Of a DNA stretch of 64,000 nucleotides, positions 56,407 to 64,000 are shown piece after piece. The number at the start of each line of letters is the position of its first letter. Positions within the stretch are counted from its first letter, which is position 1. Where the stretch lies: positions 2,086,501-2,150,500 of the forward strand of contig NZ_CP011924.1 of assembly GCF_000238315.3 (NCBI RefSeq), in the 5' to 3' direction. A program made the position numbers and the translations under genes. The notes under the pieces were generated by a model that searched no databases, was not told the DNA's origin, and saw nothing but the letters and a program-made list of their open reading frames with translations. The DNA is from Pseudoalteromonas piscicida (GTDB lineage Bacteria; Pseudomonadota; Gammaproteobacteria; Enterobacterales; Alteromonadaceae).

Positions 56407-57345
56407 ATGTCCAACTTTAGAATTTGGAAACTGGTTAGCCTACTGTGTGTTTTGAGCCTAATGCTGGGCTGCGAATCGAAAGAAGAACGTATCCAGCAAA
56501 CCATTACACATACACTTCAAGAAGCTTCAACAGCGATAAATACGCTGGGAACCGCCCTTGATAAAAAGCAGGTGAGAAACGCCAACCTTTTGACTGAGTA
56601 TGGCAAAGTACTTAGTCAGCAAAAACCTCAGCTCAGTGAAATTGCGCAAATTATTTCCCAAGACGCAACAAGCAGTGGAACCTTATATCAGAGTTTATTG
56701 ACTCGTTATCAGTCCCTCAAGTCCCCCGCTCCAAGTATGAACAGCGATGATATTATCAACCAAGCGCTCTTGTTAAAAGAAGCAGCTTCAATCAGTTTGT
56801 TCAATGATGCGCTGACAGATCCAATCAATGTTTTAGCCGATATGTCAGATGGGAAGCTAGCGCGAGTCGGCGCAATCAGTCAGCAAGCAAAACAAACAGC
56901 AAATGGTCAGACCGGTGTCGGTAACCAGCTTGTTGGTAATGCCAACTATGGCGAATGGCAGACCAACTCAAACGGCACTAGCTTTTGGATGTGGTACGGC
57001 ATGTATCGCATGCTTGGAGATATTGTTGGTGATGTGGAGTATGGCCGCTGGAGTAAACACCGCAAATACAGCTACTACAGTGACTATGGTCGCCATAGAT
57101 ACACCAGTTATAAAAGCTACAAACGCCAAACTGAACTCGCCAAACGTACTCAACAATCGTATCAAAGACAGGGTAAACAGTTTACCAGTCCCTATGCCAA
57201 GAAAAAGTCTGGCGCGTCAGGGTTAAGTCGAAGTAGTAATACCCCATCAGCAGTAACTCGAAGCAGCTACTCTCGAACCTCAAGCTACGGCTCAGTTCGC
57301 AATAGCTCAAGTAGAACCTCCCGTGGCGTAAGCCGGGGCAAATAG
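56407..57345 (+). CDS. Lipoprotein of the PspA/DUF350 stress cluster
   Basis: The 312-residue protein has a lipobox (CVLSLMLGCESKEE, Cys about 22), a helical middle part and a C-terminal third very rich in Tyr, Ser, Arg and Lys (HRKYSYYSDYGRHRYTSY; SSYGSVRNSSSRTSRG). The basic low-complexity tail could bind anionic membranes or polymers. The position between Spo0M and DUF350 genes suggests a partner in envelope stress. I do not recognise a domain; relatives near yjf-type clusters may share this plan. Confidence 0.7.
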   Translation: MSNFRIWKLVSLLCVLSLMLGCESKEERIQQTITHTLQEASTAINTLGTALDKKQVRNANLLTEYGKVLSQQKPQLSEIAQIISQDATSSGTLYQSLLTRYQSLKSPAPSMNSDDIINQALLLKEAASISLFNDALTDPINVLADMSDGKLARVGAISQQAKQTANGQTGVGNQLVGNANYGEWQTNSNGTSFWMWYGMYRMLGDIVGDVEYGRWSKHRKYSYYSDYGRHRYTSYKSYKRQTELAKRTQQSYQRQGKQFTSPYAKKKSGASGLSRSSNTPSAVTRSSYSRTSSYGSVRNSSSRTSRGVSRGK

Positions 57346-57368
57346 CGCATATATAGCGGAGTTAACAC

Positions 57369-58268
57369 ATGTACCAATTTAACGGATTAACAGCTTGGAC
57401 TTTTCAAGCATTGCTAATAGATATGGCGGTGATCGTCGCGTTGTTTGTTAGCTTAAAATACATCAAAGGTTGGGTATCTAACCTTCATGCAAACGATGAA
57501 ATAACAGAAAAAGACAACTTTGCATTTGGCCTCAGCTTTGCTGGTGGTTTAGCAGGTTTAGCCATTGTGATTTCAGGTATTTCAAGTGGTGCTTTTGCCA
57601 GTTCTTTGGCTCAAGAAGCACTACAAATGGCGGGCTATGGTATCGTTGGTATCATTCTTATCAAACTCGGACACTTTTTCCAAGATAAAGTCGCGTTACG
57701 CAAGGTGAACCTTCATGACGAAATCGTTAAAGGTAATGTCACCTCAGCACTGATTGATTTTGGCCATGTGGTGAGCGTTGCCATTGTGATCCGCTCAGCT
57801 TTGCTTTGGGTACTCACAGAGGGCTGGTATGGTTTACCGATTGTGGTTGCGGCCTTCATTATTGGTAATATTTGTATGCTGCTTGTAAGCCAATACCGAG
57901 TACAACTATTTAAGCGCACCAACAAAAGTGGCGACTGTTTACAGCAAGCAATCAAAGACAACAATATCGCGGTCGGGATCCGCTACGCTGGCTTTTTAAT
58001 CGGCTCAGCACTGGCACTAACTGCGGCGTCCGGTTTAGCGCCGTATGTAGCGGACAACATTAACTCAAGTTTACTGTACTGGAGTATTGCGGCACTGGGT
58101 AGCATTGTGCTTTTCATCGTCTTACACCTCATCATGATAAAAATTATTCTGGCGGGTAAAGATATTTCCGATGAAGTGAACAGACAAAAGAATGTTGGTG
58201 TTGCTGCAATCTCAGCCGCGCTTTCTTTTGCGATTGGTACGACTATGGCAAGTTTGTTAGGTGCATAA
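57369..58268 (+). CDS. DUF350-family membrane protein (YjfL-like), duplicated unit
   Basis: The 299-residue protein has about eight membrane helices in two DUF350-like halves (NFAFGLSFAGGLAGLAIVIS and NIAVGIRYAGFLIGSALALT), a tandem form of the 130-residue YjfL. DUF350 proteins cluster with PspA homologues and polyamine-related enzymes. It starts 23 bases after the lipoprotein gene and ends three bases before the next start. Confidence 0.85.
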   Translation: MYQFNGLTAWTFQALLIDMAVIVALFVSLKYIKGWVSNLHANDEITEKDNFAFGLSFAGGLAGLAIVISGISSGAFASSLAQEALQMAGYGIVGIILIKLGHFFQDKVALRKVNLHDEIVKGNVTSALIDFGHVVSVAIVIRSALLWVLTEGWYGLPIVVAAFIIGNICMLLVSQYRVQLFKRTNKSGDCLQQAIKDNNIAVGIRYAGFLIGSALALTAASGLAPYVADNINSSLLYWSIAALGSIVLFIVLHLIMIKIILAGKDISDEVNRQKNVGVAAISAALSFAIGTTMASLLGA

Positions 58269-58271
58269 CCC

Positions 58272-60008
58272 TTGAGCGCATCTGCACCACAAACTTCAGC
58301 AAGAGTGACCGGCAACTGGTCGTTGTTCGGTCACGACACCCTACTAATTGGCGTCATGGCTATTTTGGCCGGTTGCGGCCTAATCTACGAATATTTACTC
58401 TCCCATTATGCTGGTCGCGTTTTAGGCTCCGTAGAAAGCGCGATTTATGCCATGATAGGCACTATGATCGTGGCCATGGGCATTGGCGCATTTTTAGCAC
58501 GCTGGTTTAAAGATCCTTTTACCGCTTTTGCTTGGCTTGAAAGCCTAATCGCGCTACTGGGCATGAGCAGTATTTTGGTGATCGCCAGTGTTATTGCACT
58601 TACCTATACCCTGCCCCATACACTTTCTAGCCTATACAGCCTGCCTCCCGATAGTGTCTTAGATGGCATGCCATTTGCGCAATTACAAGCATTTGCCCGA
58701 TTTCTACCTTATGTTTTCGGCCTCATCCTAGGCATTTTAATTGGCATGGAAATTCCGCTGATCGCTAGGATCCGTCAACAAGTGTATGGCCGCTTCCTTG
58801 AAAATAACGCAGGTACCATTTACGGTGCAGATTATATCGGTGCTGGTGTTGGTGCTGCCATTTGGGTCACGATTATGCTTGCGCTGCCAATAATGCAAGC
58901 AGCAGCGTGGACTGCGCTATTTAATATTGTTGCAGGACTTATCTTCCTATGGCGTTACCATGCTCATGTCCGCTTCGCTAAGCTACTGTTTGCTTGCCAC
59001 TTTGTGTTGCTTGGTATCTTTTTTGTCATCCTAAGCCATGGCTCTCTTTGGATGAAAGACCTCAGCAATGTGCTTTACAAAGACAAAGTGATCTATTCAG
59101 AGTCAACGAAGTATCAACATGTTGTCATCACTGAGCGATTGAGCCGCGCACAACCCATGCCAATTAACGATTTATTCTTAAATGGTCGATTACAGTTTTC
59201 ATCTGTGGATGAACAGATCTATCACACTATGCTTGTGTATCCTGCAATGCTGGCATCCAACCGTCGCGAAAAGGTGTTAATTATTGGTGGCGGAGATGGT
59301 CTGGCACTTCGAGATGTACTGGAATGGCCTGTTGAAAATGCAACCTTAATCGATTTGGATGGGCAACTGCTCTCACTATTTGGACTACAAGGGCAGCCTT
59401 ACCCGGCTAGACCGCATATCACCAGTCAATTAACCCGCTTGAATAGCGACGCGTTAAACGACCCAAGAGCGACGGTTATCGTTGCAGATGCATTTTTAGA
59501 AGTAGAAAAAATGCTCGACCAAGGTAGACAATTTGACACTATCATTATCGATTTACCCGACCCTAATCACCCCGATTTAAACAAGCTATATAGCGACTAC
59601 TTTTATAATCATGTGCGTCAATTACTGGCACCTGATGGTGCACTCGCTATTCAGTCAACGTCTCCCTATCACGCCAAAAAAGCGTTTATTAGCATAGCTA
59701 AAACGGTAAAACATGCCGGGTTTACGCATGTTGAGCAGTACCAACAGAATATTCCCTCATTTGGCCAATGGGGATGGACAATCGCAACGAGAGCAGGACA
59801 ACCAGCAAGTGCTAGGATCCGGTCGGCCGAGTCTTTGCCTGTTCCAAGTAACTGGATAAACAAAGAGTATTTACTCGCGACTTTCGCCTTCCCAAATCGC
59901 TTTTTTGATGGAGCAAAAGATATTGAAGTCAACCAGTTAGGAACGGGGAGACTATACGATTATTATCGCCAAGCATGGCGAACAGAAGATGAGTTGTATA
60001 AAAATTAG
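58272..60008 (+). CDS. Membrane spermidine-synthase-like protein
   Basis: The 578-residue protein joins an N-terminal seven-helix membrane domain (about residues 20-245) to a spermidine-synthase-like methyltransferase-fold domain (about 260-520). The latter has FLNGRLQFSSVDEQIYHTML, the nucleotide-binding VLIIGGGDGLALRDVLEW and IIDLPDPNHPDLNKLYS. It thus probably acts on a decarboxylated-SAM-type donor and an amine at the membrane; substrate unknown. TTG 58272 is the start, three bases after the DUF350 stop. Confidence 0.85.
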   Translation: MSASAPQTSARVTGNWSLFGHDTLLIGVMAILAGCGLIYEYLLSHYAGRVLGSVESAIYAMIGTMIVAMGIGAFLARWFKDPFTAFAWLESLIALLGMSSILVIASVIALTYTLPHTLSSLYSLPPDSVLDGMPFAQLQAFARFLPYVFGLILGILIGMEIPLIARIRQQVYGRFLENNAGTIYGADYIGAGVGAAIWVTIMLALPIMQAAAWTALFNIVAGLIFLWRYHAHVRFAKLLFACHFVLLGIFFVILSHGSLWMKDLSNVLYKDKVIYSESTKYQHVVITERLSRAQPMPINDLFLNGRLQFSSVDEQIYHTMLVYPAMLASNRREKVLIIGGGDGLALRDVLEWPVENATLIDLDGQLLSLFGLQGQPYPARPHITSQLTRLNSDALNDPRATVIVADAFLEVEKMLDQGRQFDTIIIDLPDPNHPDLNKLYSDYFYNHVRQLLAPDGALAIQSTSPYHAKKAFISIAKTVKHAGFTHVEQYQQNIPSFGQWGWTIATRAGQPASARIRSAESLPVPSNWINKEYLLATFAFPNRFFDGAKDIEVNQLGTGRLYDYYRQAWRTEDELYKN

Positions 60009-60018
60009 CGCACGGCCA

Positions 60019-60069
60019 TTGACATATTATGTCTTACGTGCAACTCTTAACTCAGACATAATATGTCAA
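60019..60069. promoter_or_regulatory. Pair of GACATAWTATGTC palindromes forming a 16-bp inverted repeat
   Basis: TTGACATATTATGTCT (60019-60034) and AGACATAATATGTCAA (60054-60069) are exact complements 19 bases apart, and each core GACATA-W-TATGTC is itself a palindrome. Placed 14 bases before the DUF2170 gene, it may be a double operator or a leader hairpin. There is no T run after it. Confidence 0.6.
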
Positions 60070-60082
60070 AACAAAAAGGTAA

Positions 60083-60502
60083 ATGAAGATGGAATTAAAT
60101 GAACTATCAATCAAATTAGCATCATTTGAAACAGAAGGTGCTAACTTCGAATCTTTCTTAATCGCCAATGAAGGCGAGCAAGATGTATTGCAAGTGATTG
60201 TTGACGGAAATGACGAATTACCAATTTTTGTGACTCAGACTGAAGAACAACTTGTATGCATTAGTTACCTATTTAAAGAGAATGAGGTAAAGCCTGAGTT
60301 GCTAAACGAGTTAAACGAAGCACTATTAAAACTGAATGTGCCGATCCCGCTGAGTGCGTTTGCTAAAATTGATGAGCAGTATGCGATATTTGGTGCTCTA
60401 GCCGTTTCCTCCTCAATTGATGAGATCACGCACGAACTGGTCACCCTCGCGGACAATGCAATCGAAGCATTAGATGCAGTGACTGTGTATTTGAATGAAT
60501 AA
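60083..60502 (+). CDS. DUF2170 protein (YjfI-like)
   Basis: The 139-residue acidic protein (SIKLASFETEGANFESFLIA, then LVCISYLFKENEVKPELLNE) fits DUF2170, the YjfI family encoded directly before PspA-like YjfJ in enterics. It ends in DEITHELVTLADNAIEALDA. Cytosolic, function unknown; the constant pairing with a PspA paralogue suggests a partner or regulator. AAAGG lies before ATG 60083. Confidence 0.8.
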   Translation: MKMELNELSIKLASFETEGANFESFLIANEGEQDVLQVIVDGNDELPIFVTQTEEQLVCISYLFKENEVKPELLNELNEALLKLNVPIPLSAFAKIDEQYAIFGALAVSSSIDEITHELVTLADNAIEALDAVTVYLNE

Positions 60503-60517
60503 TATTGGAGTTGTGAA

Positions 60518-61207
60518 ATGAGTATTTTAAAGAAATTATTTACTGCTGTTCGTGGTGGCGCTAGAGAAGTTGGTGAGTCAATTGTTGACGCAAATGGCAT
60601 TCGTATTTTTGAGCAAGAAATTGCTGACGCACAAAACGCTTTAGCTAAAGCCAAAAAGAGCTTAACTGAAGTAATGGCGAAAGAGATGCAGACAAAACGC
60701 AAATTAGCTGCACTTGACGAAAGCATTATCGAGCATGAAAACTATGCTGGACAAGCGCTCGAAAAAGGTAACGAAGCTTTAGCGGTAGAAATCGCAGAGA
60801 AAATCGGTGAATTTGAAGTTGAGCGCGCAGAGCATCAGCAAGTGCTAGACGGTTTTAGTAAACATGTGATCCTGTTAAAGCAGCAGATCAAAGAAGCTGA
60901 AAAAACGATTAAAGAAAACCAACGCCAGCTGACCATGGTAAAAACCACAGACAGCGTTCAAAAAGCAACCATGGCAGTAAACAGCACGCTAAATACCAAT
61001 GCGTCATCTATGGTAAATGCACGTCAGTCGCTTGAGCGTATCAAGCAACGCCAGCAAGATAGGCAAGATCAACTGGCTGCGGCAAAAGAGCTTGAAGCCG
61101 CTGCAACGGGTGCAGATCTAAAAGCTAAAATGGCAGAAGCAGGTATTGGCTCTACGCAAAAGAGTAATGATATTCTTGAACGTATTAGAGCTAAACAAAG
61201 CAACTAA
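60518..61207 (+). CDS. PspA/IM30-family protein (YjfJ-like)
   Basis: PspA-family proteins are ESCRT-III-like and coat damaged inner membrane. The 229-residue protein starts with MSILKKLFTAVRGGAREVGE, an amphipathic membrane-binding helix, followed by long coiled coils (about residues 25-150) with ADAQNALAKAKKSLTEVMAK and a more variable C-terminal part rich in Ala, Glu and Gln. The absence of pspBC or pspF nearby and the DUF2170 neighbour mark the YjfJ branch. It starts 15 bases after the DUF2170 stop, with GGAG. Confidence 0.9.
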   Translation: MSILKKLFTAVRGGAREVGESIVDANGIRIFEQEIADAQNALAKAKKSLTEVMAKEMQTKRKLAALDESIIEHENYAGQALEKGNEALAVEIAEKIGEFEVERAEHQQVLDGFSKHVILLKQQIKEAEKTIKENQRQLTMVKTTDSVQKATMAVNSTLNTNASSMVNARQSLERIKQRQQDRQDQLAAAKELEAAATGADLKAKMAEAGIGSTQKSNDILERIRAKQSN

Positions 61208-61221
61208 TATTTGCTGATTAG

Positions 61222-61246
61222 AAAAAGGAGGCCTCGCCTCCTTTTT
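61222..61246 (+). terminator. Terminator between pspA-like and DUF2491 genes
   Basis: AAAAAGGAGGC-CTC-GCCTCCTTTTT, a strong stem with T run inside the cluster. It should lower expression of the distal genes relative to PspA. Confidence 0.88.
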
Positions 61247-61272
61247 ACCCTTTTTGATTATGTAGGTGCATT

Positions 61273-61911
61273 ATGTTTGGCTTTTTTAAATCAAAAAAAA
61301 CTCCTGAGCGACAACTTACTCATGCAAAAGATCTGAAAGTTGGGGACATGCTCACCATCATCGATTCGTTCGCTTACCCAAGCTGGCTCAAGGGACAAAC
61401 CCTAAAAGTTGTTGGCGTACAAACTTACCAATTTGAACGCAGCGCTGCATATGAATTTGTTCTCGAAAGTGATTCAGGTAACATTACTTTTTTGCAAATT
61501 GAACAAAGTGACGGTGAGGAATACGCGAATTTCTCTATCAAAATCCAAAGAGAAGACGTCGACGCTATTTTTACGCTTGATGAATTTGCGCGTATTTTCG
61601 ATGAAGAAGCACTGACCCACATCGACACCCACGCCACTCCAGAGATTTTCGAGCGATTTTTAGGTAAAAGCTATCAACAAAGCGAAGCGCCCTACGTTTG
61701 CTATTTTTACGATAGCGATTATCGCGGCCGCGCCTTGCCACGCTATCAAGATGAAAGTGGCGAAGTATGTGAAGTTATCGAGTTACTGAGTCCTGACGAA
61801 AAGTTCGCTATCAATATTGAGATCTGGGATGGGGGGGAAACTGACGTGTCACTAACCATGTGTCGCCCACTGAGCGATATTGTCGACCTATTTCCTGGAG
61901 CTAACTCGTGA
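61273..61911 (+). CDS. DUF2491 protein (YjfK-like)
   Basis: The 212-residue protein shows LKVGDMLTIIDSFAYPSWLK, a TLKVVGVQTYQFERSAAYEF beta-strand part and YDSDYRGRALPRYQDESGEV, then LLSPDEKFAINIEIWDGGET. It fits DUF2491, the YjfK family that follows YjfJ in enterics. Cytosolic, function unknown. Its stop overlaps the start of the next gene (GTGA). Confidence 0.8.
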   Translation: MFGFFKSKKTPERQLTHAKDLKVGDMLTIIDSFAYPSWLKGQTLKVVGVQTYQFERSAAYEFVLESDSGNITFLQIEQSDGEEYANFSIKIQREDVDAIFTLDEFARIFDEEALTHIDTHATPEIFERFLGKSYQQSEAPYVCYFYDSDYRGRALPRYQDESGEVCEVIELLSPDEKFAINIEIWDGGETDVSLTMCRPLSDIVDLFPGANS

Positions 61912-62234
61912 CCACAAGAGAAGACAAGTGGAAACGTCAAGAAGTCGCATTGAGGGCCACACAAATGGCCTTCGATTTAACCACGGAAGTACAAAAAAGT
62001 ATTAAAAAACAGGCAATAGACGAAGAGCTAACGCCATCCGATATGATCAGAAAGATCCTTGATTTAGAAGTTAAATCGAAGAAAACTCGGCAACGCTTAT
62101 CCTTCAATTTAACCGATGATGAAATCGCACTACTGGCAGAACGTTTTGGCGTTGCTCCCAACGACAAACGGGCTGTAAAGCAACAAGTCGCCAATATGCT
62201 ACTCAGTCGCTACTCAGATAAAAGAAACAAGTGA
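61908..62234 (+). CDS. Small basic protein of the stress cluster
   Basis: The 108-residue protein starts at GTG 61908 within GTGA of the preceding stop, so it is translationally coupled to the DUF2491 gene. It is highly charged and helical, with ELTPSDMIRKILDLEVKSKK, reminiscent of ribbon-helix-helix proteins, and LSFNLTDDEIALLAERFGV. It may be a DNA-binding regulator of the cluster, but I cannot confirm the fold. Confidence 0.65.
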   Translation: MTTREDKWKRQEVALRATQMAFDLTTEVQKSIKKQAIDEELTPSDMIRKILDLEVKSKKTRQRLSFNLTDDEIALLAERFGVAPNDKRAVKQQVANMLLSRYSDKRNK

Positions 62235-62302
62235 GCAGTAATACTAGTCCATTAATTTTCCAACTATTTTAAATAGTTAAAGCTACAACCTAAGAGGGAA
62301 CG

Positions 62303-62533
62303 ATGACAGAAGCAGAGATTAAGAAAAGTATTGATAAACATAGTGTGAAACCACTTATTTTCGTAGTCATCATGATGTTACTAATAGCATTATTGAATAA
62401 CTACTTATTGGAAGATGACCCATTATCTTCCAACCTATTAATTTTAGGAGCATTAGCTGCTGGCATACACATCTTCAAAAATGTCCTCTGTGACGTCCTT
62501 GTCACAAAATCAGCACAGGATGGCTCTAAATAA
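62303..62533 (+). CDS. Small two-helix membrane protein
   Basis: The 76-residue protein has a charged N-terminus (MTEAEIKKSIDKHSVK) and two hydrophobic segments (about residues 17-35 and 44-64). AGAGGGAA is a good ribosome-binding site. It is the last gene of the cluster on the plus strand. No family recognised. Confidence 0.55.
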   Translation: MTEAEIKKSIDKHSVKPLIFVVIMMLLIALLNNYLLEDDPLSSNLLILGALAAGIHIFKNVLCDVLVTKSAQDGSK

Positions 62534-62648
62534 CCTGAGCTTAAATAACATCATTTCTCTCTAGCAGTCCACCTTAACAATTGTAGCGACGGTTAATCAC
62601 GCTTGGGCAAATAAAAATAGCTGCTAGAGCCTCATCGCTTTGAGATCA

Positions 62649-63128
62649 TCACTCTACCGCGAGCAGCTCAACTTCAAACACTAACAACGAACCCGGTTCG
62701 ATTTTACCTGCTGCGCGGTCACCGTAGCCTAGATCCGGACCAATCCAAAAGCGGTATTTATCCCCTTCGCTCATCAACTGCACACCTTCGGTCCAACCCG
62801 GGATCACTTGATTAAGTCCAAAGCTAATGGGTTGGTCACGCAGTACCGAGCTGTCGAATACGGAGCCATCAAGTAAAGTGCCATGATAATGCACTCTAAC
62901 TTTGCTCGTTGCATTTGGCTGCTTGCCACCGTCAGTTTGAGTGATTATTTCGTACTGAAGACCTGAGTCAGTTTTATGTACCTCTGCGCGCTTTTCGTTT
63001 TCTTTCAAAAAGTCTGCCGCTTGAATTCGATTAAACTGCGCAAGCTGCTTTTGTTTCTGACCACCTCGAAAAAACACCACTGCAATCACCAGTGCAACGA
63101 TAACGAGGATAATGTTAGTTGTCGTCAT
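62649..63128 (-). CDS. Membrane-anchored FKBP-type peptidyl-prolyl isomerase
   Basis: The 159-residue protein starts at ATG 63128; an N-terminal anchor (about residues 4-21, IILVIVALVIAVVFF) is followed by a linker and an FKBP domain with VRVHYHGTLLDGSVFDSSVL, VIPGWTEGVQLMSEGDKYRF, DLGYGDRAAGKIEPGSLLVF. The catalytic pocket residues (Y, D, F, W) are present. Its start overlaps the Lon-like gene's stop by 14 bases; the ribosome-binding site AAAGGAG lies inside that gene. FkpA/FklB-like, exact subtype uncertain. Confidence 0.88.
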   Translation of the reverse strand: MTTTNIILVIVALVIAVVFFRGGQKQKQLAQFNRIQAADFLKENEKRAEVHKTDSGLQYEIITQTDGGKQPNATSKVRVHYHGTLLDGSVFDSSVLRDQPISFGLNQVIPGWTEGVQLMSEGDKYRFWIGPDLGYGDRAAGKIEPGSLLVFEVELLAVE

Positions 63129-64000
63129 GGCTTTCTTCTCCTTTGTCGTCATCGCCGTTTACTACTTTTGCAATACGTTCAAGTTTCGCCATTGCAACTG
63201 CATTGATACTGTTTTCGGGATAGCCTTCATCACTTAGCGCCCCTGCTGGTCTATCCATTAACAAGCTAAGCGCTTCATCTACTGTGGCAACGGCGTAGAC
63301 ATGGAATAAGCCTTTTTCAACAGCCGCAATCACTTCATCATCTAACACTAAGTTGACCTTGTTAGATTCAGGGACAATCACCCCTTGCTTACCTGTGAGG
63401 CCTCGCATTTTGCAGAGTTTAAAGAAGCCTTCGATTTTTTCGTTTACACCACCAATGGCTTGTACTTCACCGTGTTGGTTTATTGAGCCAGTGAGCGCTA
63501 AAGATTGATCTACGGGTAGTTGCGTCACCGCCGATAGCAGCGCACAAAGTTCTGCAAGTGATGCGCTATCACCGTCAATAAAACCATAATTTTGTTCAAT
63601 GGCGATATTTGCGCTAAGTGTCAGGCTAAAGTCTTGCGCATACTTATTACCTAGGTAACCCGTAAGCAGCATCACGCCTTTTGAGTGAATTGACTTACCT
63701 AAATCTACCTCACGTTCAACGTCAATCACCCCGTCAGCACCCGCGTATACCGTAGAGGTAATACGCGCAGGCGTACCAAATGCGGTGTCACCAATATGCA
63801 GTACCGTCAGGCCATTTACCTTACCAATTGCGGTGCCTTCAGTTGCAATCAAAGTATGCCCTTCTTGAATATCGCTGAGCATGTTTTCACTCAACTGCCC
63901 AGTCCGATATTCTTTTCCAGCTATCGCTTCATCGATGTGATTAGCGGCTATTTGGTTTACGCCATCTTGCTTGGCATAAAAACTGGCTTCTGCCACCAGC
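63115..64000 (-). CDS. Lon-like ATP-dependent protease, C-terminal part (gene runs off the window)
   Basis: The visible 295 residues include the end of a LonB/LonH-type ATPase part and a complete S16 protease domain: HIGDTAFGTPARITSTVYAG, the catalytic Ser in FIDGDSASLAELCALLSA and the Lys in IGGVNEKIEGFFKLCKMRG. It resembles the YcbZ/LonH branch, which lacks the N-terminal Lon domain. The C-terminus is acidic (DDDKGEESHDDN). The N-terminal ATPase motifs lie beyond the edge, so the full type is not certain. Confidence 0.88.
   Translation of the reverse strand, partial: LVAEASFYAKQDGVNQIAANHIDEAIAGKEYRTGQLSENMLSDIQEGHTLIATEGTAIGKVNGLTVLHIGDTAFGTPARITSTVYAGADGVIDVEREVDLGKSIHSKGVMLLTGYLGNKYAQDFSLTLSANIAIEQNYGFIDGDSASLAELCALLSAVTQLPVDQSLALTGSINQHGEVQAIGGVNEKIEGFFKLCKMRGLTGKQGVIVPESNKVNLVLDDEVIAAVEKGLFHVYAVATVDEALSLLMDRPAGALSDEGYPENSINAVAMAKLERIAKVVNGDDDKGEESHDDN

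Overview
The window reads as chromosomal DNA of a marine gammaproteobacterium of the order Alteromonadales, most likely Pseudoalteromonas. This rests on gene order (xerD-dsbC-recJ-prfB-lysS with fldB divergent, trmN6/srmB divergent, recX-alaS-lysC-csrA), moderately AT-rich DNA, and repeat elements of a kind I associate with that genus. No similarity search was possible, so the taxon is an inference.

Layout. 1-8213 is housekeeping on the minus strand: oxaloacetate decarboxylase oadG and the start of oadA (frameshifted), a YcxB-like protein, csrA, lysC, alaS, recX, a BPSS1780-type membrane protein and ribA. 8375-11578 is a three-gene unit (outer-membrane barrel, small periplasmic substrate-binding-like protein, membrane diguanylate cyclase) whose barrel gene carries an in-frame TGA. 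11637-16134 holds a PbgA/YejM-like protein, a DUF3087 protein, a TonB gene with an in-frame TAA and an ECF sigma/putative anti-sigma pair. 16148-19801 groups a NhaC-family transporter, a MurR/RpiR regulator and a NamZ-like exo-muramidase, suggesting peptidoglycan sugar recycling.

19884-21131 is a minus-strand tRNA array (one tRNA-Ser, four identical tRNA-Arg) that ends in three tandem 167-bp units, each beginning with a copy of the tRNA-Arg 3' end; this resembles the rtT repeats of the Escherichia coli tyrT locus. 21251-32494 is core again: lysS, prfB with its programmed frameshift, recJ, dsbC, xerD, fldB, a hybrid kinase, trmN6 and srmB.

32577-37060 is an eroded, mobile region: a secreted protein, a GDPD-like 3' fragment, an alpha/beta-hydrolase fragment, an IS3-family element, a 29-codon gene stub, and a mosaic of structured repeats containing two copies of an 86-nt three-way-junction fold. 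37066-48848 is amino-acid and small-molecule metabolism: S66 peptidase, a HcnABC-like flavoenzyme operon, a small coupled operon (36-aa peptide, HTH protein, GNAT), a short-chain dehydrogenase/nucleotidyltransferase/short-chain dehydrogenase operon, and an Lrp-type regulator divergent from putA.

48920-52619 has a cro/repressor-like divergent pair, lysE, mgsA and a YegD-like Hsp70. 52582-54833 shows nested duplications: a MITE-like element and a 981-bp tandem duplication that copied the 3' half of a second diguanylate cyclase. 55335-62533 is a membrane-stress cluster (Spo0M, lipoprotein, DUF350, membrane spermidine-synthase-like protein, DUF2170, PspA, DUF2491, two small proteins), the strongest candidate for a less-described system. 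The window closes with an FKBP isomerase and the 3' part of a Lon-like protease gene.
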